64,000 nt of DNA from Clostridiales bacterium. GTDB lineage: Bacteria > Bacillota > Clostridia > Lachnospirales > Lachnospiraceae. The stretch lies in assembly GCA_018365455.1 (NCBI GenBank), contig JAGZJZ010000026.1, positions 1-64,000 of the forward strand, written 5' to 3'. Positions 41,123 to 50,045 of this stretch are shown in pieces. Numbering within the stretch: position 1 is the stretch's first letter; every line of letters begins with the position of its first letter. The translations under genes and the position numbers were made by a program. Under the pieces are notes generated by a model that saw only the letters and a list, made by a program, of their open reading frames with translations, ran no database searches and was not told the origin of the DNA.

Positions 41123-44100
41123 ATGAAAAGAAAAGCAGTTGCACTTTTGCTTGCAGTAACACTGACGGTTCCAAATACCGGTATTCCGGCTTTGGCTGCC
41201 CATACAGAAAGGTCCGTAAATGCGGAACAAAATACAGCTCCGGCTCAATCCGTTGTCACAGAGGCATACGCAGAAGAAGATCCCTCATCATCCGAATCCA
41301 TTTTGGAAACCCAGACTGAACAGGACACTACGGTGCCTCAGATGGAGGTGTCTGACGAGGTGTCTGACGAAGTGTCTGACGACGCATCTGACGTTAAAAC
41401 CCAGACGGAATCAACTGATCAGACAGACACTCCAAAAGCCCAAAATATCATCCCCCAAACGGAAGATGCTGCTGCTTCATATGATTCGTCAGCTCCTGCT
41501 GATTTATCTCTGCAGACCGAACTGCCTGCAGCCAGCGTAATGAATGTGGATTTCTCAGACCGGCTGGGTACCGACCATTCCGAAACTGCCAATTCCTATC
41601 GCACCATCGGCAATCCTGTCATTACAGAAAGTTCGGAATTACATAAACCCATCGCTAATTTTGACGGCAGTTCCGCTTATATTTATCCTTTTGACGCAGC
41701 GAAATATAACAAAATTACAAATGCAGTATCCATAGAATGCATGTTTAAATATAACAGCCTGCCATCCGGTGAACACGATATATTCTCAAACCAGCAGAGC
41801 GGCGGAATCGGCCTTGGGCTGGACGGGGGGAAACTCACTTTCTTTGCCCATGTAGGAGGGTCATACAGACAGCCTGCTGCTGCTATCCAGGCAGGCCAGT
41901 GGGTTCATGCAATCGGTGTTGTTGACGGCGAATCTGTCAAGTTATATGTAAACGGAGAATTAGTTGGTGAAATTGCAGCTGCAGGTCCTGTTAAGTTTAC
42001 CTCAAATACAACTGCTTTTAATTTTGTAATCGGCGGTGACAGCAGCCCGGGCAACACAGCTGAATATTTTTCGAATGCCGCTGTAAGCTTTGCCAGACTG
42101 TATGATCAGGCTCTGACTCCGGAACAGGTAAAGGCGCTGGATGAAAAAGCTTTTGAAAATGCAGATATACAGCAACCTCAGCCCCAGCAGGTAAATCTGG
42201 GCATTATCTCTTCTTCTACCGCAGCAGAAGGCTCAGAAATGAACGTGAATCTCCATGCAAATGCAGACGAAGCAGGTTCTGTAAATAAAATAACCTATGA
42301 TCTGGTCTACGACCCGTCAATCATTACTTATGAAGACGTGCAGCACAAAATGAGCGGTGTTACCATAGACAGCAGTCAGTCCGGCCGTTTGAAGATCACT
42401 TCTACCGCACCGCTTGTTACCGATGATTTCCGGCAATATGGCACCACGCGTCTGGGAAAACTGAATTTTAAGATCCATGACGTATCCTCCACTACAGACA
42501 CAACCCTTTCCATTGAGAATTTTCATGCATTTGAAAATGGGAAAGACGTAACAGGCGTCATGAATCCTCAGGAGGCAGTACAGACGATTAAAGTTTATGC
42601 CAAAAGTGCACTTGATTTCAACGGTGACGGAGTTATCGGTGCAGGAGATGTTGCACTGGCACCAGCAGATCAAAAAGAGGCCGCTGCAGATGCTGCCGCC
42701 ATCTATCCTTATAAACACGCAGTTGTACTGACCACAGACGGAGGCGGCCAGGTATGGAATCCCGATTCCATTTACTATACCACTTCCAATTCCATACTTC
42801 CCAGTAAAACGAGTGACCCTGCCATTATGGCAAAACGCACCAATGAATATGCAATGGACCTGTTCAATAAGGAGTTTGCCACCAGTTACACTGCCCAGGC
42901 GGTCACCCCTTCCATTTCCGGGCAGAATTACAGCTCCATGATCCATGGTATCCCATGGGGGGATGTACTTCCCGAATACCAGCTTACCAACACCAGCGCA
43001 GGTCAGGAATATTATGCGGACTTCCAAAAAGATACACCGCTCTATCCTTCCATGTTCAAGGCAGTAACCGCTGCAGCACCGGACAGACCTATGGCTGCGT
43101 TTTCCGAATGGAACCCTATTTTAAACGGCATTATCGAAGCAGATGCGGCTGTAATCGGCAAATCTTCCGCGTCCCAGAAGAGCTTCTATGACGTAGCCGA
43201 CTATATCAGAAGTGACGCTTATGACAATACCGCATTAGTTTACATGCAAAGCGATTACATGGATCACATCGGCCACAGTACCGGATATTATAACGACCGT
43301 TACTGGTCCGAATTAAAGCTCTATGATGATTATTTTAAGGCTGTAACCGATGCATTAAAGGAAAAAGGCAGTTATGACGACACCTTAATTATCGCTAACT
43401 CCGACCACGGCGGAAACAGCACCAATCACGGTTCCTCTGACCCATCCAACATGGATATTTTCATTGGGCTGGGCGGTCAGACCATCGATTCCGGGAAAAA
43501 GCTTAATGGCGGTGACAACTCTGACATTGCGGCACTGGCACTCCACGGCCTGCGTATGGAGAAGCCGGAAACCATGACCGGGGAAGTATTCGATACCAGC
43601 GCATTCCTCTCTCAGGAAGAAATGGTGAAGAAAAACCGTGATATTGAAAAAGTGATCTTTGAACGTGCGGGAAAAAATGGCGTTTTGAAGTTAGAGAACC
43701 AGAAGTCCCAGACCCGCGTAATCGATGCCGTTATTGATCTGGCTGGGGCAAGTATTGTGAAAATAGATGCAAAAGGCGGTACAATCCTCCGTCAGGAAAC
43801 GGAAAACGGTCAGCTCAAGTTAACCATTTCCTACCAGAATCAGCCCACTGCACTTGCAAAAATAACCTTTGACAGAGATACATCCGAACTTCTCAAAGTA
43901 TCGGAAATCATGCTTGGCACCCAGGACGGACGGGAAATTTATTCCGATCTTGCCAATACCCAAGGTATTCCGGCGGCTGATATGACTAATCTGAGTAACC
44001 GGATAACAGCCCTGGCAAGCTTAAATGCTTCCGCTTACACCAAGGCAAGCTGGGCAGTATTTGAAGCAGCTTTAAAAGAAGCCAAAGCGACCGCAGCCAA

Positions 44101-44953
44101 TGAAGATGCCTCTCAAAATAGTGTTGACAGCGCTTTGACAAAATTAAATGCAGCTTTTCAGGGCCTCATAAAGTTAGCTGACAAAGCCATACTGAATCAG
44201 AAAATTGCATCCGCTGCTGGAATGAAGCAGGGCAATTATACGGACTCCTCCTTCCGGTCACTGCAGGATGCCCTGACTGCAGCCAGAACCGTATCCGCAA
44301 AAGAAAATGCTTCGCAGACAGAAGTAGATCACGCAATTAAAACACTGGCAAACGCGGTATCATCACTGACATTAAAGAAACCGGCGGCAGGCAATACCTT
44401 TACTTATGGAAAACTGAGCTATAAAGTCACCTCAGCTTCCAGTGTAAAATTAACCGGTGTGAAAAGGGGTGTTTCCTCGAAATCCCTAACCATCCCATCC
44501 ACAGTAAAATTCCTGAATACAACGCTTAAAGTAACTGCAATTGATAACGCTGCATTCAAAGGAAATAAAAAACTGCAAAAAATAACTATAGGAAAAAATA
44601 TAACCTCCATCGGAAAACTTGCGTTTTATAACTGTACATCTCTCAAAAAAGTAACAATGAGTGCATCCAAGGTATCTTCCATTGGAGACAAAGCGTTTAT
44701 GAAGTGTAAATCCCTCACCGCTATAACTCTGCCTACAACTGTAAAGTCCATTGGCAAATATGCTTTCTATGGGGATAAAAAATTAAAATCAGTTACCTTC
44801 AAATCCAGTAAACTGAAGACAGTAGGCATCAAAGCGATTTCCGGAATTCATACAAATGCCACAATTAAAGTTCCAAAATCAAAAGTTTCCTACTATGAAA
44901 AACTTTTGAATAAAAAGGGAATGAAAAGTACCATGAACGTGAAATCTTACTAA
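41123..44953 (+). CDS. Secreted multidomain phosphatase/phosphodiesterase with cohesin-like, FIVAR and BspA-type repeats
   Basis: 1,276 residues. A signal peptide (to about 24) leads to an acidic repeat linker (VSDEVSDEVSDDASD), then a LamG-like module (about 137-342), a cohesin-like domain (about 355-492), a dockerin-like DFNGDGVIGAGDV (about 497-510), an alkaline phosphatase-superfamily domain (about 526-822; VLTTDGGG, SGQNYSSM, SDYMDHIGH, NSDHGG as metal and nucleophile segments), two FIVAR repeats (about 952-1082), and BspA-type leucine-rich repeats (about 1090-1276). It probably hydrolyses an extracellular phosphate ester. AAGGAG sets the start at 41123. Confidence 0.85.
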   Translation: MKRKAVALLLAVTLTVPNTGIPALAAHTERSVNAEQNTAPAQSVVTEAYAEEDPSSSESILETQTEQDTTVPQMEVSDEVSDEVSDDASDVKTQTESTDQTDTPKAQNIIPQTEDAAASYDSSAPADLSLQTELPAASVMNVDFSDRLGTDHSETANSYRTIGNPVITESSELHKPIANFDGSSAYIYPFDAAKYNKITNAVSIECMFKYNSLPSGEHDIFSNQQSGGIGLGLDGGKLTFFAHVGGSYRQPAAAIQAGQWVHAIGVVDGESVKLYVNGELVGEIAAAGPVKFTSNTTAFNFVIGGDSSPGNTAEYFSNAAVSFARLYDQALTPEQVKALDEKAFENADIQQPQPQQVNLGIISSSTAAEGSEMNVNLHANADEAGSVNKITYDLVYDPSIITYEDVQHKMSGVTIDSSQSGRLKITSTAPLVTDDFRQYGTTRLGKLNFKIHDVSSTTDTTLSIENFHAFENGKDVTGVMNPQEAVQTIKVYAKSALDFNGDGVIGAGDVALAPADQKEAAADAAAIYPYKHAVVLTTDGGGQVWNPDSIYYTTSNSILPSKTSDPAIMAKRTNEYAMDLFNKEFATSYTAQAVTPSISGQNYSSMIHGIPWGDVLPEYQLTNTSAGQEYYADFQKDTPLYPSMFKAVTAAAPDRPMAAFSEWNPILNGIIEADAAVIGKSSASQKSFYDVADYIRSDAYDNTALVYMQSDYMDHIGHSTGYYNDRYWSELKLYDDYFKAVTDALKEKGSYDDTLIIANSDHGGNSTNHGSSDPSNMDIFIGLGGQTIDSGKKLNGGDNSDIAALALHGLRMEKPETMTGEVFDTSAFLSQEEMVKKNRDIEKVIFERAGKNGVLKLENQKSQTRVIDAVIDLAGASIVKIDAKGGTILRQETENGQLKLTISYQNQPTALAKITFDRDTSELLKVSEIMLGTQDGREIYSDLANTQGIPAADMTNLSNRITALASLNASAYTKASWAVFEAALKEAKATAANEDASQNSVDSALTKLNAAFQGLIKLADKAILNQKIASAAGMKQGNYTDSSFRSLQDALTAARTVSAKENASQTEVDHAIKTLANAVSSLTLKKPAAGNTFTYGKLSYKVTSASSVKLTGVKRGVSSKSLTIPSTVKFLNTTLKVTAIDNAAFKGNKKLQKITIGKNITSIGKLAFYNCTSLKKVTMSASKVSSIGDKAFMKCKSLTAITLPTTVKSIGKYAFYGDKKLKSVTFKSSKLKTVGIKAISGIHTNATIKVPKSKVSYYEKLLNKKGMKSTMNVKSY

Positions 44954-44967
44954 AGTTGTTTAAAAAG

Positions 44968-45014
44968 AAAGAAGGAGCATATTTTGTTTCCATAAGGGAA
45001 TATGCTCCTTCTTT
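44968..45014 (+). terminator. Terminator of the phosphatase gene
   Basis: AAAGAAGGAGCATATT (44968-44983) pairs with AATATGCTCCTTCTTT (44999-45014), followed by TTTC. It is a strong stem 15 bp after the stop codon. Confidence 0.8.
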
Positions 45015-45058
45015 TTCTATGCTTCTTCTATACTACTGCTTCTATGCCGCTTCTTCTT

Positions 45059-45748
45059 CTATGCTGCTTCTTCTCCCTCAATATCTTCTTTTATAAACAT
45101 GACCAGAAAGCCCGCTGCTAAAAAGATACAGCAGAAAAGTACGGCTCTGTCATGGAATATCCGTGTCATTACCACTCCCAGTATTGCCCCCAGAATAAAG
45201 ACCAGGATTATTCCATAATATTGCAGGCTGCGCTTTTTAAGTTCCGGGTTTTTCGTCTGGCGGTATGCACAGAATAACTCTGTGGCACTTCGCAGATTGC
45301 CTGTGCACATCGTCGTAGCGTATACATTTCCCTTCACCTTTCGAAAACTTTCCACCTGCATGGCGCACAGAAAGGATACGCTGACATTAGCAAGCAGATT
45401 CAGCGACTGGGGAAGAACTCCCACAACCAGCAGCAAAATGATCTCTATCAGAACAATGATCTGTCTCCAATGGATCTGCGTATTCTTCTGAAACCGCTCC
45501 TTTATTTTTTCTACAATATAGATTCCGGCTGCAAATGCCAGAATGGGAATCAGATACTGAATTCCTTCCATCCATTGTCCCTGAGACAGGTTTTGTCCCA
45601 GAAGAACCATATTTCCGGTCTGCGCATTTGCGAATACATGTCCTCTGGCATTATAAGTGTAGGCATCCAGATAACCGCCCACAATCGCCAGAATAATACC
45701 AACCGGTATGGATTCTGACATTTGTCCATGCCTTTTTTTCTTCATCAT
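45059..45748 (-). CDS. DUF1275 (YoaK-type) membrane protein
   Basis: About 229 residues with six predicted membrane helices. The N-terminal signature GGYLDAYTYNARGHVFANAQTGNMVLLG is typical of DUF1275 (given here in two parts: GGYLDAYTY and HVFANAQTGNMVLLG). Function unknown; a solute carrier is likely. GGGGAG lies about 10 bases before the ATG at 45748. It is divergent from a LysR-type regulator gene 222 bp away, which may control it. A poly-TTCTTC stretch lies just after the end. Confidence 0.85.
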   Translation of the reverse strand: MMKKKRHGQMSESIPVGIILAIVGGYLDAYTYNARGHVFANAQTGNMVLLGQNLSQGQWMEGIQYLIPILAFAAGIYIVEKIKERFQKNTQIHWRQIIVLIEIILLLVVGVLPQSLNLLANVSVSFLCAMQVESFRKVKGNVYATTMCTGNLRSATELFCAYRQTKNPELKKRSLQYYGIILVFILGAILGVVMTRIFHDRAVLFCCIFLAAGFLVMFIKEDIEGEEAA

Positions 45749-45970
45749 GTTATGCACTCCCCGCATTTATCTTACAGGCAGTTTTGTTATCAACCCTTTT
45801 ACTGCCCTGCATTCTTTTCCATTTACTATTATATTCTTGTATTTCCATCATATCCAATATATAATAATTATATTTACATAATATGTATATTATCAATTTA
45901 GTTTACGTAACAGATCACCGTGGATCATAAAACGGTAGACACAAAGGCGAATATCCAAAGGAGAAAACAC

Positions 45971-46837
45971 ATGGAGCTTCTGCAACTGAAATATTTTTTG
46001 GCTGCCGCAAAATATGAACACATTACCCAGGCGGCAAAAGCCCTCCATATTGCCCAGCCCGCCCTCTCCCAGTCCATCCACAGGCTGGAATCAGAACTTG
46101 GGGTTTTACTGTTTGACCGTAAAAACAGAGGCATCACCTTAAACGATATGGGAAAACGACTGGAAGAACGGCTCCTTCCCATTATGTCCGCACTGGATCA
46201 TCTTCCTGCTGAATTACAGGCAGCAGATGAAAACACCGGACGTACAATCCGCTTAAATCTTCTCACCGCCACAGCACTGGTCACCAGCTGTATCATTTCC
46301 TATAAGGTCCTGCATCCGGATATCATCTTCCAGCTTTCCCAGGACCAAAATGATACGGTCTATGATCTGAGTATCTCTTCGGCTATTCCCGGAAATGTCC
46401 TGGACAGCAAAAGCATGGTCTTGCTTCAGGAGGACTTTTATCTGGCTGTCCCGGCTAATTCCGCATACGCCCTGCGCACATCCATTTCCCTGGGCGAAAC
46501 CAGGAATGAGGGATACATTAGCTTCTCCGGTTCCAAGCCGATCCGTACCATCTGCGACCAATTCTGTCTGGCGGCTGGTTTTACGCCCCGGATTGCATTT
46601 GAAAGCGATAGCCCGGAAGCAGTCCGCAACCTGATTGCCGCCGGACTTGGTATCGGATTCTGGCCGAAATATTCCTGGGGTCCTCTCCCGAACCTCCCCC
46701 AGGTAGTTCTCCTTCCTATAGATAGTCCTGTATGCCGCAGGGATATTATCATCACATATGATTCCACTGTCATGAACAAGGGAACCGTGGCTGATTTTTA
46801 TGAATATCTGACCGCTTATATCCGGGACTTGAATTAA
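45971..46837 (+). CDS. LysR-family transcriptional regulator
   Basis: 288 residues: the N-terminal helix-turn-helix (LKYFLAAAKYEHITQAAKAL, then IAQPALSQSIHRLESELGVL) and a C-terminal effector domain (about 90-288). AAAGGAG at the correct distance fixes the start at 45971. Divergent from the DUF1275 gene, the usual arrangement for a LysR regulator and its target. Inducer unknown. Confidence 0.92.
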   Translation: MELLQLKYFLAAAKYEHITQAAKALHIAQPALSQSIHRLESELGVLLFDRKNRGITLNDMGKRLEERLLPIMSALDHLPAELQAADENTGRTIRLNLLTATALVTSCIISYKVLHPDIIFQLSQDQNDTVYDLSISSAIPGNVLDSKSMVLLQEDFYLAVPANSAYALRTSISLGETRNEGYISFSGSKPIRTICDQFCLAAGFTPRIAFESDSPEAVRNLIAAGLGIGFWPKYSWGPLPNLPQVVLLPIDSPVCRRDIIITYDSTVMNKGTVADFYEYLTAYIRDLN

Positions 46838-46901
46838 TACCTGGCCGGCTTTTTCACAGAACTATATTTTTGCCAGTCAATTATAATTTAAACGTAAAAA
46901 A

Positions 46902-46930
46902 CGCGCTGTGCCCCTTATTGGCACAACGCG
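46902..46930 (-). terminator. Terminator of the P-type ATPase gene
   Basis: CGCGCTGTGCC (46902-46912) pairs with GGCACAACGCG (46920-46930), one mismatch, followed on the minus strand by TTTTTT (46901-46896). It is about 17 bp after the ATPase stop and separates it from the convergent LysR gene. Confidence 0.8.
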
Positions 46931-46946
46931 ATATACAAGTATCTAT

Positions 46947-49319
46947 TTAATTTCCACCTACCGATTGTTTCCTGCCTGATATTGTTCCTGCTGCATTTTT
47001 CCCCTGGATTATTTGAATAATCATTGCCACAATCCTTTCCAGCAAAAGAGCTCCCACGGAAACAAATCCCAGTAACATGATGGCGTCAAAGCTAAGCCTT
47101 TCAATTTTAAGCAGAGAGTGGAATAATGTAATTGCTGCAAGAAACCCAAATGTCATGGTACTGCATACGAAGACTCTCAACTTGGTAAACGGGGCACTGG
47201 ATCTGATCACTGCTGCTATACTCACAATTGCTACCAATAGATATGCCGTAGTGTTCATTTGCCCTTCTCCAATTCCCAACAGGGGCGCTGAAAAGTAAAC
47301 AGCCAGGACTCCAAATACAATAGCGATGGCATTGGGCACCGCCCTTCGAAATGCAGCCGGAAGAAATCTTTCCCCGACTTTATTTCCATTTGCTTCGAAT
47401 GCGGTTAAAAATGCCGGATACGCTTCAATCGCGGCGTCAATCAATGTAATTTGAATCGGAATAAACGGAAACGGTGCATTTAGCAGGATGCAGATTATAG
47501 TCAACAGCACCGAGTAAATTGTTTTAATAAAGAATACTCCTGCAACTCTGGTTACATTGTTTACTACTCTCCTGCCTTCCAGAAGCACATCCGGCAGAGA
47601 AGAAAAGTCGGAATCCAGCAATACCACCTGGGCAACCTGCTTCGCCGCATCACTTCCTTCCGCAACAGCAATACTGCAATCCGCTTCTTTCAGTGCCAGC
47701 AGATCGTTCACGCCGTCCCCGGTCATCGCCACCGAATGTCCCTGTTCCTTCATCGCCTGTAAAAGCTGTTTCTTCTGAAGCGGAGTCGTCCGTCCGAATA
47801 CGGTGTATTTAGAAGTAATCTGGGTGAGATCTTCGTCTTCCCCAACGGTACTCATATCGATAAACGCCCGGTAATTAGCAAGACCTGCTTCTTTTCCTAT
47901 GGATGATACTGCTGCGGGATTGTCTCCGGAGATTATTTTAATCTCAACCCCTTCTTTCTTAAAATACCGCAGTGTTTCAGAAGCATTTTCCCGCACCTTA
48001 TCGTTAATAACCACAGCCATTAACGGCACAACTTCGCTTAGTGCTTCATCCGCCTGCACCGTTTCACCGGTGATACCAGCGATAATTACCCTTTTTCCAT
48101 TTTCAATTTCTTTTTGCAGATATCCAGGAATCCTGCCCGCTAACAGGCGTTCCGGTGCACCCACAACAAAGGTTCCTGCGCCTTCAAAAGTAACCGCACT
48201 CCATTTTCTCTGAGAAGAAAAAGGTATTTTACGAATCACCCTATAAGTATCTTTCTCCTGGTAGTATTCTTTCAAAGCCTGAAAGGTTGCATTATTATCA
48301 TCGCTGTGATGCAAAAAGCTTCCCATAATCCCGGAAAAGTCCACTTCGATACCGCTTTCCTTCCCCAGATCATAGGTCCGGCTCACCTGCATTTTCCCTT
48401 CTGTAAGGGTACCGGTTTTATCCAGACACAGGATGTCCACATGGGCAAGAGATTCCAGCGAATACAGATCCTGTATCAGAACCTTTTGTTTTGCCAGCTT
48501 TATCACGCCCCCAGCCAGTGAAATACTGATCAGCAGGACCAGTCCTTTTGGAAGCATTCCAAGCAATCCTGCAGCACTGGATACGACTGCACTAAAAGTG
48601 GTATCTCCCCTTAAGAAAAATGCTTCTGCAAAAAGGATGATGCCCAGGGGAATGATCAGGAAGCTTGTGATCTTCGTAACTTTCTTCATGGAATTCATTA
48701 ACTCGGAGTTAACGCTTCTCATTTTCTTAGCTTCTTCTGAAATTTTCGCCGCATAATTTTCATTTCCAACATGTTCAACCTGGGCGTAACATTTTCCACA
48801 GATGACACTGCTGCCTGAAAGCAGTTTGTCTCCGGCTCTTTTTATCACGGAGTCCGATTCCCCGGTCAGAAGGGATTCATTTACTTCCAGCTCCCCTTCC
48901 ATTACCACAGAGTCACAGCTGATCTGCTTTCCGCTTTCCAGAAGCATAATATCATCCTGTACAATTTCATCCACAGACACTGTCTGTTCTTCACTGTCCC
49001 GAATTACGGTTACGGTAGGCATCGATAATAATGATAATTCTTCAACCAGCTTTTTTGCTTTTAATTCCTGCGCAATCCCTATGATTATGTTCATTAAAAT
49101 AATGCTGATAAATATCATATTCGACCAGGCACCAACTACCGCCAGCGCAACTGCAATCAGCACATTCAGCAGATTAAACAGGGTAAATACATTGGACTTT
49201 ATGATTTGTCCTTTCGTCTTTGTTATATTGCTTTGTACGATATTCTGCTTCCCCTCATTTATCCTGTCAGCAATTTGTTCTTTATTTAATCCTGCCTTAC
49301 AATCAACCTCTGTTTTCAT
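46947..49319 (-). CDS. P-type cation-transporting ATPase (CtpE-like)
   Basis: 790 residues with about ten membrane helices. The phosphorylation site CLDKTGTLTEG (Asp near residue 300), the TGES-like LTGESDSV loop, and the hinge TGDGVNDLLALKEADCSIAV are intact. No N-terminal heavy-metal domain and no CPC are seen, so it is not a P1B heavy-metal pump. It resembles the CtpE-type group, some members of which move Ca2+; the ion cannot be called from sequence. Divergent from the CCC-repeat phasin-like gene, with 270 bp between the start codons. Confidence 0.88.
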   Translation of the reverse strand: MKTEVDCKAGLNKEQIADRINEGKQNIVQSNITKTKGQIIKSNVFTLFNLLNVLIAVALAVVGAWSNMIFISIILMNIIIGIAQELKAKKLVEELSLLSMPTVTVIRDSEEQTVSVDEIVQDDIMLLESGKQISCDSVVMEGELEVNESLLTGESDSVIKRAGDKLLSGSSVICGKCYAQVEHVGNENYAAKISEEAKKMRSVNSELMNSMKKVTKITSFLIIPLGIILFAEAFFLRGDTTFSAVVSSAAGLLGMLPKGLVLLISISLAGGVIKLAKQKVLIQDLYSLESLAHVDILCLDKTGTLTEGKMQVSRTYDLGKESGIEVDFSGIMGSFLHHSDDNNATFQALKEYYQEKDTYRVIRKIPFSSQRKWSAVTFEGAGTFVVGAPERLLAGRIPGYLQKEIENGKRVIIAGITGETVQADEALSEVVPLMAVVINDKVRENASETLRYFKKEGVEIKIISGDNPAAVSSIGKEAGLANYRAFIDMSTVGEDEDLTQITSKYTVFGRTTPLQKKQLLQAMKEQGHSVAMTGDGVNDLLALKEADCSIAVAEGSDAAKQVAQVVLLDSDFSSLPDVLLEGRRVVNNVTRVAGVFFIKTIYSVLLTIICILLNAPFPFIPIQITLIDAAIEAYPAFLTAFEANGNKVGERFLPAAFRRAVPNAIAIVFGVLAVYFSAPLLGIGEGQMNTTAYLLVAIVSIAAVIRSSAPFTKLRVFVCSTMTFGFLAAITLFHSLLKIERLSFDAIMLLGFVSVGALLLERIVAMIIQIIQGKNAAGTISGRKQSVGGN

Positions 49320-49589
49320 TTTACCATCCTCTCATAAGCCGGCGAACCTTGTCCGGCCATTTCTGCAAAAGGTCATATTAAGATTTCAGTCTAACCTTTT
49401 TATGTAAAGTCTGTGTAAAGTCGGGCTAAACAATTTCTTAATAATTCATGGGAAAATTATAATTTTGCTCTTAACTATAAAATCTTAATAATTTTATAAA
49501 ATTTTCCTAAAAACGAAAAATCGTCTGATAATATGTTATACTATAAAAATAGTAACTGGTACATCAGCACACATAGAAAGGATACTTAT

Positions 49590-50045
49590 ATGGAATTAGG
49601 TGAAGGATTAAAGAAAATATTTCTGGCAGGCGTTGGCGCTATTGCTACCACAGCGGAATCTACCATGGAGATCATAGATAGCCTTGTAAAAAAAGGTGAG
49701 ATTACCGTAGAACAGGGCAAAGTATTAAATGAAGAATTAAAACGCAATGCCAAAGAAAAAATGAACGATCATGTTACCGTCAATATCGTAAGAGAATACA
49801 AAGATGTGATGAAAGCAGTCAATCACATGACCGAAGAGGAGCTGGAGGCACTAAAAGAAAAAATTGCTGCAATGGAAAAAGAAAAACCAGACTGTTCCTG
49901 TGATAAAGGTGAAGATTGCTGCTGTAACTCTTCTGATGAAAGTGACGAATGCTGCTGCTCTTCTGATGATTCCGAAGAATGCTGCTGCAAATCAGCCGAA
50001 GCACAGAATGATATAAGCGGAGAAGAAAAGGATCATGAACAATGA
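49590..50045 (+). CDS. Phasin-like protein with a CCC-repeat cysteine tail
   Basis: 151 residues. Residues 1-98 form two or three amphipathic helices (MELGEGLKKIFLAGVGAIAT, then EIIDSLVKKGEITVEQGKVL) typical of phasin-type proteins that coat polymer or membrane surfaces. Residues 102-133 hold 11 cysteines as Cys102, Cys104 and three CCC triplets (110-112, 121-123, 131-133), each near acidic residues and serines in an imperfect 10-residue repeat. This suggests metal or cluster binding. The rest of the tail is acidic. An AAAGGA site supports ATG 49590. It overlaps the AarF/UbiB gene by 11 bp, so both are one operon. Confidence 0.7.
   Translation: MELGEGLKKIFLAGVGAIATTAESTMEIIDSLVKKGEITVEQGKVLNEELKRNAKEKMNDHVTVNIVREYKDVMKAVNHMTEEELEALKEKIAAMEKEKPDCSCDKGEDCCCNSSDESDECCCSSDDSEECCCKSAEAQNDISGEEKDHEQ

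Noticed and set aside
46947..49319. Heavy-metal (P1B) export pump matching the Cys-rich neighbour
   Set aside because: The ATPase lacks the CPC membrane motif and N-terminal metal-binding domain of P1B pumps, so a copper or zinc role is not claimed.
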